A stretch of DNA of 64,000 nucleotides. Source: DASVNK01 sp036383895 (lineage in GTDB: Bacteria; Verrucomicrobiota; Verrucomicrobiia; Limisphaerales; SXQI01). The notes under the pieces were generated by a model. That model did no database searches and was not told where the DNA came from. It saw only the letters and a list, made by a program, of their open reading frames with translations. Of the stretch, positions 17,783-25,491 are shown one piece after another; the stretch's first letter is position 1; each line of letters starts with the position of its first letter. Location of the stretch: the NCBI GenBank assembly GCA_036383895.1, contig DASVNK010000048.1:1-64000 (forward strand), in the 5' to 3' direction. A program made the position numbers and the translations under genes.

Positions 17783-18619
17783 TTAGTTCAACCGGAGGTT
17801 GATCGCGTCCAACAGATCCCCCAGGGTGTCGCCCAGGTTCGATCCGCCAAGCAAGCCGCAGAGCAGGTTGCCGAGCAGGTTCCCCGCGCCGCGTTCGCCA
17901 GTGATGTCCACGACTACATTACCGCCGTCGCAGTTGTCGAGATTCACGATGAGGCCGAGCAGATTCAACTCGATTGGCGCGAGTTCAAGATGAAGGATGG
18001 AGCAGGTCGTTCCGTTGCCGTCGATGATGTCAGTGATAATCGCGTTGAGAAGGTTTTCCAGAACTCCGTTTAAGAGGTCAGTAAGTCCGCCCAACAGGTC
18101 GCCAATTTGAGCCTGGGTTAAACCGGGCGCGACTTGCACGAGTCCGTCAGTTACCCCGAGACCGGAAAGAATATCGCCAATCGGAAGCCCCTGGTTCAAT
18201 AGATTCGCGACCGAACAGAGCAACGAACCGAGCAAACCACCCGTGGGATCCGCGGTGATCTCGAGGCAGATCGGGCTCGTTTCGACTACGAGGCCGAGCA
18301 CATCGAGGTTAATTGGCCCGAGCGATAAAGCCAGCACGTCGCAAACTGCGTCCGCCGGTTGTTCTTCCGCGAGCGCGATGTCTACAGGAACGTTTTCGAA
18401 GGGAGCGGTAAAATCGCGGCCACGCAGAGTGCCGCTGACCGATCCTGATGCGACTAGTTGTCCGTCAACGAGCTGGAGGCTTTCGATGGTGGGAACGACT
18501 GTGACGTTGCTAATTTTCTTAGCCGCAGCCACATCTGCGGCGCCAAACCCGAATAGAACTGCAATTGCACATAGCAATGTAGCGGCACGTTGGTGGAATA
18601 GATGGAACGAATAGTTCAT
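17783..18619 (-). CDS. Secreted leucine/glycine-rich protein with an internal duplication, function unknown
   Basis: The 278-residue product has a signal peptide (cut near DVAAA-KK) and then an N-terminal strand-rich part (35-90). Two copies of one unit follow, at about 93-142 and 206-258. Each unit reads C-x-L-x-L-x-L-x-P-I-x-L-x-LLGL, then DIT or EIT, then GG/GN-LLG-x-LLC. Three cysteines are conserved per unit (93, 118, 135 and 206, 230, 254), which suggests disulfide-stabilised repeats. Similar leucine-rich secreted proteins occur in several phyla without known function. It is convergent with carA and monocistronic. Confidence 0.75.
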   Translation of the reverse strand: MNYSFHLFHQRAATLLCAIAVLFGFGAADVAAAKKISNVTVVPTIESLQLVDGQLVASGSVSGTLRGRDFTAPFENVPVDIALAEEQPADAVCDVLALSLGPINLDVLGLVVETSPICLEITADPTGGLLGSLLCSVANLLNQGLPIGDILSGLGVTDGLVQVAPGLTQAQIGDLLGGLTDLLNGVLENLLNAIITDIIDGNGTTCSILHLELAPIELNLLGLIVNLDNCDGGNVVVDITGERGAGNLLGNLLCGLLGGSNLGDTLGDLLDAINLRLN

Positions 18620-18783
18620 TTGTTTTCTTTCTTATTGTTAGCCCTTTTTCGAACCTCCTGCGGGAGCAGGAGTCCGTTGCAACGCCACGCTCATCCGGAT
18701 GCTCGGTTTCTCAACCTAAGGGGAACCCCAAAATGGGCTCAGGGTTTCACGTAAACGGCGGAGTCGCTTGCAAAAACAAAAAT

Positions 18784-18805
18784 GCCGCTCTCACTCGAGA
18801 GCGGC
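18784..18805 (-). terminator. Terminator-like hairpin in the leader of the leucine-rich protein gene
   Basis: GCCGCTCTC (18784-18792) and GAGAGCGGC (18797-18805) form a perfect 9-bp stem with a 4-nt loop. Read on the minus strand it is followed by ATTTTTGTTTTTG, a classic terminator tail. It lies about 165 nt upstream of the start at 18619 and no gene on the minus strand ends before it. It could be a leader attenuator or the end of a short RNA starting near 18900. Confidence 0.5.
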
Positions 18806-18887
18806 GCTCAGTATTTGAATAGCTTCCCCTTCCTGTCCCGCGAAGAATTTGAACCTACCCCCTCGATCTCTGCAAACAACATAATCA

Positions 18888-18915
18888 TGACAGGCTGTCA
18901 TATCTCCATATGACA
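18888..18915. promoter_or_regulatory. Overlapping inverted repeats upstream of thiG, candidate operator
   Basis: TGTCATAT (18896-18903) and ATATGACA (18908-18915) form a perfect 8-bp inverted repeat with a 4-nt spacer. A second dyad, TGACA-GGC-TGTCA (18888-18900), overlaps it, so three TGACA/TGTCA half-sites occur in 28 bp. The pair lies about 100 bp before thiG, inside the 396-bp gap 18620-19015. Apart from this and the hairpin at 18784 that gap holds no gene. A transcription-factor site for either divergent gene is the natural reading; the factor is unknown. Confidence 0.5.
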
Positions 18916-19015
18916 AGATTCAACACCTGGTTCCAAAGAATTAACGTTTCACCAACGTCGCGCTGCGCGGGGATAGCTTGCAAACGATACCATCCGGTTT
19001 CTATTCTCGGCGCGC

Positions 19016-19807
19016 ATGTTCGGACGCAGTGGTCCTCTGGTCATCGCCGGTCGTGAATTTCGCTCTCGCCTAATTCTCGGCACCGGCAAGTTTTCTTCGC
19101 CTCAGGCGATGCAATCAGCGCTCGCCTCGTCCGGAACGGAAATGGTCACCGTTGCACTGCGTCGCGCTGACTTGAGCGGAAAAAAAGATCCCTTCGCCAA
19201 CATTCTCGAATTCATCGATCCCAAAAAATATTTACTCCTCCCAAACACCAGCGGCGCAATGAACGCCGAAGAGGCCGTGCGCCTGGCACGCCTCGCAGCC
19301 GCGGCTGGACTGCCGAAGTGGGTGAAGCTCGAGATTCACCCGGACCCGCGCTACTTGCTTCCCGATCCCATCGAAACTTTAAAAGCGACCGAAATGCTGG
19401 TGAAGGAGGGCTTCACTGTCTTGCCGTACATCAATGCCGACCCCGTTCTTGCCAAGCGACTGCAGGATGCCGGCAGTGCTACCGTGATGCCGCTCGGTTC
19501 ACCCATTGGTTCGAATCGCGGTGTGGAGACCCGCGGCCAAATCCGCATTATCATCGAGCAAGCAACCGTGCCGGTGGTGGTTGATGCCGGCATTGGCGCG
19601 CCCAGCCATGCCGCCGAAGCGATGGAAATCGGTGCCGATGCCGTCCTGGTCAATACCGCGATTGCAGTCGCACCAGATCCAAACCGAATGGCTGTTGCCT
19701 TCGCCCAAGCTGTTGAAGCCGGACGCACTGCGTTCGAAGTCGGCCTGGGCTCACCGCATTTCACCGCCAGCGCGACCAGCCCCCTCACCGGCTTTCTCGA
19801 CCAATGA
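19016..19807 (+). CDS. thiG: Thiazole synthase
   Basis: The 263-residue enzyme makes the thiazole phosphate part of thiamine from deoxyxylulose phosphate, dehydroglycine and the ThiS thiocarboxylate. The TIM-barrel signature is clear: SRLILGTGKF near the start, K104 in WVKLEIHPDP as Schiff-base lysine, MPLGSPIGSNRG, and VVDAGIGAPSHAAEAMEIGADAV cut in two by the phosphate loop. The start at 19016 gives full family length. No thiS, thiF or thiH is nearby. It overlaps hldE by 4 bp (ATGA). No TPP riboswitch was recognised in the leader. Confidence 0.96.
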   Translation: MFGRSGPLVIAGREFRSRLILGTGKFSSPQAMQSALASSGTEMVTVALRRADLSGKKDPFANILEFIDPKKYLLLPNTSGAMNAEEAVRLARLAAAAGLPKWVKLEIHPDPRYLLPDPIETLKATEMLVKEGFTVLPYINADPVLAKRLQDAGSATVMPLGSPIGSNRGVETRGQIRIIIEQATVPVVVDAGIGAPSHAAEAMEIGADAVLVNTAIAVAPDPNRMAVAFAQAVEAGRTAFEVGLGSPHFTASATSPLTGFLDQ

Positions 19808-20811
19808 AAGACTTACCACTCAAACGCGTTCGCCAAATTCTCGAAGCAACGCAGAATGCCCGCATTCTCGTAATCGGGGATTTGATGCTCGACCAATTTG
19901 TTTGGGGCAGCGTTCGCCGAATTTCGCCTGAAGCTCCGGTGCCAGTCGTCGAATTCGAGCGCGAAAGTTTCATGCCCGGCGGCGCGGCCAACGTCGCGCG
20001 CAATCTCACCGCATTGGACGTCCCCACCGAACTCTTCGGCGTCGTCGGGCACGACGATACCGCCCGCAAGCTGAAACAGTTGCTCCTGGATCAAAGCGTC
20101 ATCTGCGAAGGTGTCATCGGCGATCGCACGCGTCCCACCAGCATCAAGAGCCGCATCATCGCGCATCATCAGCAGATGGTCCGCGTCGATCGCGAAGACA
20201 CCACTCCACTCGATCAGAAAACGTTGCGTCGTCTCCTCGAAGCGCTTGAGCATCGCATTTACCAGGCGGATGCCGTCATCGTCGGCGACTACGGGAAAGG
20301 CGTGGTTACCCAGCAAATGCTAAATGCCGTTAAACAAATCTGTCGCGAACGCGGCGTTTGGCTCAGCCTTGATCCAAAACCTATCAATCGTCTCGATCTC
20401 ACCGGACTTTCTCTAATCACGCCAAATCGCAAGGAAGCTTTCGAGCTCGCTGGTAAAGAAGATCGCACCCGCGGTCCTGAACCTCTCCGCGACGCTGCCT
20501 TGATGGAAGTCGTGAACATTCTCCTCGAAAAACTGAATCCGGCGCTTCTCCTCGTGACGCTCGGAGACCATGGAATGTTGCTCTGTCGTCGCGGCGAAAA
20601 GCCGTTCCACATTCCCACCGTAGCGCAGGAAGTTTTCGATGTTTCCGGCGCAGGCGATACCGTCATCGCAAGTTTCACCATGGCCATCGCCGCCGGAGCG
20701 TCACCAATGGAAGCAGCCATCCTCTCCAATCACGCCGCCGGCGTGGTGGTCGGCAAAATAGGAACTGCCACCCTCACGCAGGAAGAATTAAGCGCCAGTT
20801 TCGAACGATGA
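19804..20811 (+). CDS. hldE: D-glycero-beta-D-manno-heptose-7-phosphate kinase (RfaE domain I)
   Basis: The 335-residue PfkB-family sugar kinase has VIGDLMLDQFVWG at the N-terminus, PEAPVPVVEFE, the substrate motif GGAANVARNL, and the C-terminal anion-hole motif VSGAGDTVIASF with the catalytic aspartate. It phosphorylates heptose 7-phosphate for ADP-heptose, used in the lipopolysaccharide core. The adenylyltransferase half of E. coli HldE is absent, so this is the kinase-only form (HldA/RfaE1) and a separate HldC-type enzyme is expected elsewhere. It overlaps both neighbours by 4 bp. Confidence 0.92.
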   Translation: MKDLPLKRVRQILEATQNARILVIGDLMLDQFVWGSVRRISPEAPVPVVEFERESFMPGGAANVARNLTALDVPTELFGVVGHDDTARKLKQLLLDQSVICEGVIGDRTRPTSIKSRIIAHHQQMVRVDREDTTPLDQKTLRRLLEALEHRIYQADAVIVGDYGKGVVTQQMLNAVKQICRERGVWLSLDPKPINRLDLTGLSLITPNRKEAFELAGKEDRTRGPEPLRDAALMEVVNILLEKLNPALLLVTLGDHGMLLCRRGEKPFHIPTVAQEVFDVSGAGDTVIASFTMAIAAGASPMEAAILSNHAAGVVVGKIGTATLTQEELSASFER

Positions 20812-21374
20812 CCTCCCCTGCCCCACGCCGCGCCATCTTCATCGACCGCGACGGCACGCTCATCGTCGAGAAAGATTATCTACACAAACCCGAGGAAGTG
20901 GAATTCTTCCAAGGCGCAATTGCCGCGCTGAAACGCGCGATTGATGCGGGCTTCCAAATCGTGATGGTGACAAATCAAAGCGGTGTCGGCCGCGGTTACT
21001 TCACGCTCGAGGAGGTCGCGAAAGTCCACGCTCACATCGGCAGCGAAATGTCCGCACAACAGGTGCAGATGCTGCACGTTTACGTCGCACCCGAAGCTCC
21101 CGACGCGCCCAGTCGCGGCCGGAAACCTTCCCCGCAGTTCCTCTTCGACGCGCGCGACGCCTACAATGTCGATCTCGGGCGCAGTTATATGATCGGCGAC
21201 AAGCTCATCGACCTCGAATGTGGCTGGAATGCCGGCGTGCGCCGCTCAATTCTCGTCCGCACCGGCTACGGTGCAAAAGTTGAAGCAAAGGAACCGGGAG
21301 AATTGCGTGACGCGATTGTGGTGGATGATCTCTGTGATGCAATCGACTGGATTCTGAAAGACACATCATCTTGA
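20808..21374 (+). CDS. gmhB: D-glycero-D-manno-heptose 1,7-bisphosphate phosphatase
   Basis: The 188-residue HAD-superfamily phosphatase has IFIDRDGTLI (aspartate nucleophile and acid), VTNQSGVGRGYF, KPSPQFL with the motif III lysine, and MIGDKLIDLECGWNAG with the metal ligand aspartate. This set matches HAD-IIIA histidinol/heptose phosphatases. It removes the 7-phosphate after the kinase encoded just upstream, and the ATGA overlap with hldE supports that pairing. The zinc loop common in GmhB is not obvious here. Confidence 0.88.
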   Translation: MTSPAPRRAIFIDRDGTLIVEKDYLHKPEEVEFFQGAIAALKRAIDAGFQIVMVTNQSGVGRGYFTLEEVAKVHAHIGSEMSAQQVQMLHVYVAPEAPDAPSRGRKPSPQFLFDARDAYNVDLGRSYMIGDKLIDLECGWNAGVRRSILVRTGYGAKVEAKEPGELRDAIVVDDLCDAIDWILKDTSS

Positions 21375-21433
21375 AACGTTAAGAACTCCTGTTTGTCATC
21401 CGGTCCCATTGCGCTAAATTTTACCCCTCGCAA

Positions 21434-23197
21434 ATGGACAAAAATAAAGTCGCGGAAATCCTTCTCGAAATCGGCGTTCTCCTCGAACTGAAAGGGGAAA
21501 ATCCCTTCAAGACCCGCGCTTACGGGGCCGCCGCCCGCTCTCTCGAGACACTCTCCGAACCACTCGCCAGACTCGTCGCCGAAAATCGACTCGGCGAAGT
21601 CAAAGGAATTGGCGACGCGCTCCAGAAGAAAATCTGCGAACTCGTCAACACTGGGCGCCTGCCCTATTATGACGAACTTAAATCCTCCTTTCCACCCGGC
21701 CTCTTCGCCCTCCTTCAGATTCCAGGCCTCGGTCCGAAAAAAGTAAAAGCGCTTTTCGAAAACCTGAAAATCACCTGCGTCGACGAGTTGCAAAAAGCCT
21801 GCGCAGAAAACCGCGTCGCCGCTCTGGACGGCTTCGGCGAAAAGACTCAGGCGAAAATCATCGAAGGCATCAACTTCCGGGCGAGCTACGCCAGTCGACA
21901 TCTGCTCAGCACTGCGCTCGTCATTGCCGATCCTATCCTCGACAACCTCCGCCTCCATCCCGAAGTCATTCGTTGCAGCACCGCAGGCAGTCTCCGCCGT
22001 TGTAAAGAAATCATTGGCGACATCGATTTTCTCGTTTCGTCCAAGCGCCCCACTGAGATAATCGACTTCTTCGTTCAGCTTCCCGGCGTCATCTCAATCT
22101 CCGCCCAAGGCGACACTAAGGCGAGCGTCATTCTCGAAGGCGGTATTCAAGCCGATCTGCGCGTTGTCTCCGATTCTGAATTTCCATTTGCGCTCGCCTA
22201 TTTCACCGGCAGCAAGGAACACAATATCGTCATGCGCCAACGCGCCATCGAGCGCGGCCTTCGTCTGAATGAATACGGCCTCTTCCGGTCCACTGAAGAA
22301 ACTCGCGATCCGGCCCTGCTCGTCCCCTGCCGCACCGAAGAAGAAATTTTCGAGCAACTCGGCCTCGCCTACATCCCTCCGGAGTTACGCGAAGACCAGG
22401 GCGAATTCGCCGCCGGCACCGCCAACGAAATCCCCCGCCTCGTCGATTGGACCGAACTCCGAGGCTCGCTCCACAATCATTCGACCTGGAGCGATGGCCG
22501 TTGCACCCTGGAAGAAATCGCCCGCCACATGATCGAACTCGGCCTCGATTACTGGGCCATCACCGACCACTCGAAAACTTCGGTCATCGCTCGCGGTTTA
22601 ACTCCCGAACGTGTCCGCGAGCAGATCCAGGAATTCAAAGCATTCAACGCGCAACTCGCTTCTGAAGGTCACGACTTTCGCCTCCTCACCGGCACAGAAG
22701 TCGACATTCTCACCGACGGGTCCCTCGATTTTCCCGACGACCTCCTCGCCGAACTCGACGTCGTGGTCGCCTCAGTTCATCAAGTCTTTACCCAAACCGA
22801 AGCCGAAATGACGAAACGCATCATTCGCGCCGTCCAAAATCCTTTCGTCCAGATCCTCGGCCATATGACCGGACGTCTCCTCCTGGAACGCGAAGCCTGC
22901 AAAGTCGATCCACACGCGGTCATCGACGCCTGTGCCGAAACCGGCACCTGGATCGAACTCAACGCCAGCCCCTACCGCCTCGATATGGATTGGCGCCTCT
23001 GGAAATACGCCAAATCCAAAGGCGTAAAGTGCGTCATCAACTGCGACGCCCACCGGAACGAACACGCCATGTTCCTCCGCCTCGGTGCCATGCTCGCCCG
23101 CAAAGGCTGGCTTACAAAACAAGACGTGATGAATACGCTGCCACTCCCGCTACTCATGGAAGCGCTGCAGAAGAAGCGACTTGCACTCGTCGGTTAA
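21434..23197 (+). CDS. polX: DNA polymerase X family protein with PHP domain
   Basis: The 587-residue protein fits bacterial PolX. It has an N-terminal helix-hairpin-helix 8-kDa domain (1-95, IKGIGDA-like and IPGLGPKKVKALF), a polymerase palm with the metal site AGSLRRCKEIIGDIDFLV, and FTGSKEHNIVMR. The C-terminal PHP phosphoesterase (about 345-575) has LHNHSTWSDG, AITDHSK, GTEVDIL and NCDAHRNEHA. It would fill short gaps in base-excision repair, and the PHP domain can give 3'-5' exonuclease activity. It follows gmhB by 59 bp on the same strand. Confidence 0.95.
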   Translation: MDKNKVAEILLEIGVLLELKGENPFKTRAYGAAARSLETLSEPLARLVAENRLGEVKGIGDALQKKICELVNTGRLPYYDELKSSFPPGLFALLQIPGLGPKKVKALFENLKITCVDELQKACAENRVAALDGFGEKTQAKIIEGINFRASYASRHLLSTALVIADPILDNLRLHPEVIRCSTAGSLRRCKEIIGDIDFLVSSKRPTEIIDFFVQLPGVISISAQGDTKASVILEGGIQADLRVVSDSEFPFALAYFTGSKEHNIVMRQRAIERGLRLNEYGLFRSTEETRDPALLVPCRTEEEIFEQLGLAYIPPELREDQGEFAAGTANEIPRLVDWTELRGSLHNHSTWSDGRCTLEEIARHMIELGLDYWAITDHSKTSVIARGLTPERVREQIQEFKAFNAQLASEGHDFRLLTGTEVDILTDGSLDFPDDLLAELDVVVASVHQVFTQTEAEMTKRIIRAVQNPFVQILGHMTGRLLLEREACKVDPHAVIDACAETGTWIELNASPYRLDMDWRLWKYAKSKGVKCVINCDAHRNEHAMFLRLGAMLARKGWLTKQDVMNTLPLPLLMEALQKKRLALVG

Positions 23198-23200
23198 CAG

Positions 23201-23620
23201 TTAGGCCTTCGTCTCTGCGAGTTCAAATACGCGCCGCGCCTGCTCATCGGTCACCGGTGTTACCGAGATCCGCGAATTCTTCACCAACGCCATGTTTTTG
23301 AGCACGGCGTCTTTCTTCATCTGCTCGAGCGTGACAGTTTTCTTCGCCGCTTTCACGGGCGCGATATCCACCGCCGACCAATCGCCCTCATCCGCCGTTT
23401 TATCTACGTAAGCCTCCTTAATCACTTTCGCGACTCCGACAATCTCTTTGCCCACATTGCTGTGGTAATAGAACACCACGTCGCCTTGCTTCATCGCGCG
23501 CAGATTGTTTCGCGCCTGGAAATTCCGCACGCCCGTCCAGGCGGTTGAACCATCCTTCACGAACTGCGCCCACGCGTAACTATCCGGCTCCTGTTTCACC
23601 AACCAATACTGCTTCGCCAT
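23201..23620 (-). CDS. EVE-domain protein
   Basis: The 139-residue protein is a complete EVE domain: YWLVKQEPDSYAW, TAWTGVRNFQARNNLR, GDVVFYYHS and GVAKVIKEAY are the family hallmarks. EVE domains belong to the PUA-like fold and bind modified nucleic-acid bases. The frame is open to 24112, but ATG at 23620 begins the domain exactly and the upstream part overlaps the dehydrogenase gene. It is convergent with polX (3-bp gap). Function in this cell is unknown. Confidence 0.92.
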   Translation of the reverse strand: MAKQYWLVKQEPDSYAWAQFVKDGSTAWTGVRNFQARNNLRAMKQGDVVFYYHSNVGKEIVGVAKVIKEAYVDKTADEGDWSAVDIAPVKAAKKTVTLEQMKKDAVLKNMALVKNSRISVTPVTDEQARRVFELAETKA

Positions 23621-23695
23621 GCGCTTAGGTTCAGAAAGCGCGCTACGAAAGCAAATCGAATTGTCGCCACTGGCCCTCCTCTGCATCATCGAGAT

Positions 23696-24793
23696 ATGCC
23701 AGTCGCCCGCGCCTCGGTTCTCGAACAATTCAAATCTCCTCTCGCCCTTCGCGAGTTTCCCATCCCGCAGCTCGAACCCGGCTCTGCCCTCATTCGCACC
23801 GAAATGGCCGGGATTTGCGGCACAGATGTTCATCTCTGGAAGGGCGAACTGAAGATTAATCTTCCGGTGATCCTCGGCCACGAAACCGTCGGCCGCATCG
23901 AGCAACTCGGCGTCGGCCTCGAACGCGATTGGAACGGCGAATCGCTCTCCGCGGGCGATCGCGTCACCTGGACCTCGACCATTTCCTGCGGCAAATGTTT
24001 CTACTGCGCCGAGAAGAAACAGCCCACCCGCTGCCCGCATCGGCGCGCTTACGGCATCGGCTATCGCTGTGACGAAAACCCGCACTTCATGGGCGGCTAC
24101 GCAGAGTTCCATTATCTCCGCCCGGGATCGAACATCTTCAAAATTCCCACCGACCTCAGCACGGAATCAGTCATCGGCGCAGGCTGCGCGCTCATCACCG
24201 CCATCCACGGCGTCGAACGCACCGGCATCGATTGGCAGGACATTGTAGTAGTCCAGGGCGCAGGTCCCGTCGGCATTTCCGCCTTCGCTGTCGCAAAAAC
24301 CGCCGGCGCATCCAAGGTGATCGTTCTCGGCGCGCCCGCCGCCCGCCTCGAAATCGCGAAGCGCTTCGGCGCGGACCACGTGATTAACATCGACGAAGTG
24401 AAAACTCCCGAAGCCCGCATCGCCGCCGTGCGCGATCTGTCACGCGGTTACGGTGCGGACGTCGTCCTCGAATGTGTCGGCCACCCCAGCGCCATCACCG
24501 AAGGAATGGAAATGTGCCGCGATGGGGGAAAATATCTTGTGCTCGGACACTACTGCGATGCCGGACCGATCACTTGGAATCCGCACGTCATCACCCGCAA
24601 GCAACTCCAGGTCTTCGGCTCCTGGTCCAGCGAACCCCGCCACATGCGCGCTGCCCTCGAATTCCTCCGCGCGCACAAACAACAATTCCCTTTCGACACC
24701 ATGGTCACACACCGCTTTCCCTTAGAACGCGCCAACGAGGCTCTCGAAACCACCTCGAAATGGATCTCCGCCAAAAGCGTGATTGTGCCTTAA
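23696..24793 (+). CDS. Zinc-dependent alcohol dehydrogenase (MDR family)
   Basis: The 365-residue medium-chain dehydrogenase shows the catalytic zinc ligands in GICGTDVH and GHETVG, a structural zinc site SCGKCFYCAEKKQPTRC, and the NAD-binding VVVQGAGPVGISAFAVAKTAG. The C-terminal part has GADVVLECVGHPSA and MVTHRFPLERANEAL. The substrate alcohol or polyol cannot be deduced. It is divergent from the EVE gene (75-bp gap) and is followed by the antitoxin-like gene after 49 bp. Confidence 0.9.
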   Translation: MPVARASVLEQFKSPLALREFPIPQLEPGSALIRTEMAGICGTDVHLWKGELKINLPVILGHETVGRIEQLGVGLERDWNGESLSAGDRVTWTSTISCGKCFYCAEKKQPTRCPHRRAYGIGYRCDENPHFMGGYAEFHYLRPGSNIFKIPTDLSTESVIGAGCALITAIHGVERTGIDWQDIVVVQGAGPVGISAFAVAKTAGASKVIVLGAPAARLEIAKRFGADHVINIDEVKTPEARIAAVRDLSRGYGADVVLECVGHPSAITEGMEMCRDGGKYLVLGHYCDAGPITWNPHVITRKQLQVFGSWSSEPRHMRAALEFLRAHKQQFPFDTMVTHRFPLERANEALETTSKWISAKSVIVP

Positions 24794-24842
24794 CCTAAAT
24801 TGAAGCTTGCCAGGTGCCGTCCGCGGTATTACCGTTCTGTCG

Positions 24843-25079
24843 GTGAGTACTATTTCACTAAAATTACCTTCCTTGCTCGCGCGAAGATTAGACGCGGAAG
24901 CAAAGAAAACCGGCCGCTCGAAATCCGAAATCATTCGGGAGGCGCTCGAAAAGAGCTTTCGAAAGCCCGGGAGCAAAAAGCCGAGCTTCTACGATATAAC
25001 CTCCCATCTGGCCGGTTCCGGCAAAGGACCTGGCGATCTCTCCACCAACAAGAAACATCTGAGCGATTTCGGCAAGTAA
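24843..25079 (+). CDS. Ribbon-helix-helix antitoxin-like protein
   Basis: The roughly 78-residue protein has a CopG/Arc-type ribbon-helix-helix at its N-terminus: SLKLPSLLARRLDAEAKK, then GRSKSEIIREALEKSF. This is the DNA-binding half of a VapB-like antitoxin, with a charged C-terminal tail that would bind the toxin. The GTG at 24843 is preferred; a TTG at 24807 in the same frame is longer but starts in the previous gene's downstream region. It sits 4 bp before the PIN toxin gene. Confidence 0.82.
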   Translation: MSTISLKLPSLLARRLDAEAKKTGRSKSEIIREALEKSFRKPGSKKPSFYDITSHLAGSGKGPGDLSTNKKHLSDFGK

Positions 25080-25083
25080 TCAA

Positions 25084-25491
25084 ATGCTCATAGTCGATAC
25101 GGGACCACTAGTCGCTTATTTCGACGCGAACGACCAACATCATGCATGGGCGGTCGAGCAATTTCAATTAAACCCAGCGCCATTCGTCACTTGCGAAGCA
25201 GTCGTGGCTGAAACCGACCACCTTCTAGAAAAAGCTCGCGCCCCTAAAAACGTTCTGTTTGAAACGCTTCTTAGCGGGGCGTTGCAGATTGATTTTTGCA
25301 TTACCGAACACCTTAAAACGCTGGATCGTCTACGATCAGTCTACCAGAGCGTGCCCATGTCCGTCGCCGATGCATGCCTAGTTCGAATGGCAGAACTAAG
25401 TGATAGTGCGACGGTCATAACACTCGATTCTGATTTCCGACTTTATCGTAAAAATCGGCGACACGTCATCCCGCTCATTTGCCCGTTTTAA
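25084..25491 (+). CDS. vapC: PIN-domain ribonuclease toxin, VapC-like
   Basis: The 135-residue PIN domain has the acidic catalytic set: D5 in VDTGPLVAYFD, a glutamate in AVVAETDHLL, an aspartate in SVADACLVRMA, and ITLDSDFRLY. VapC toxins cleave tRNA or rRNA, and the neighbour at 24843 would be its antitoxin. The pair looks poorer in G and C than the flanking genes, which hints at transfer. Its stop codon overlaps that of convergent trpC by 4 bp. Confidence 0.88.
   Translation: MLIVDTGPLVAYFDANDQHHAWAVEQFQLNPAPFVTCEAVVAETDHLLEKARAPKNVLFETLLSGALQIDFCITEHLKTLDRLRSVYQSVPMSVADACLVRMAELSDSATVITLDSDFRLYRKNRRHVIPLICPF

Noticed and set aside
18840..18880. tRNA-like T-arm (GGTTCAAAT on the minus strand)
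   Set aside because: Only four of five stem pairs form, and no matching acceptor or anticodon arm lies at the right distance.
18620..19015. TPP riboswitch before thiG
   Set aside because: The conserved CTGAGA and ACCTGATCTGG-type elements are not found on the plus strand.
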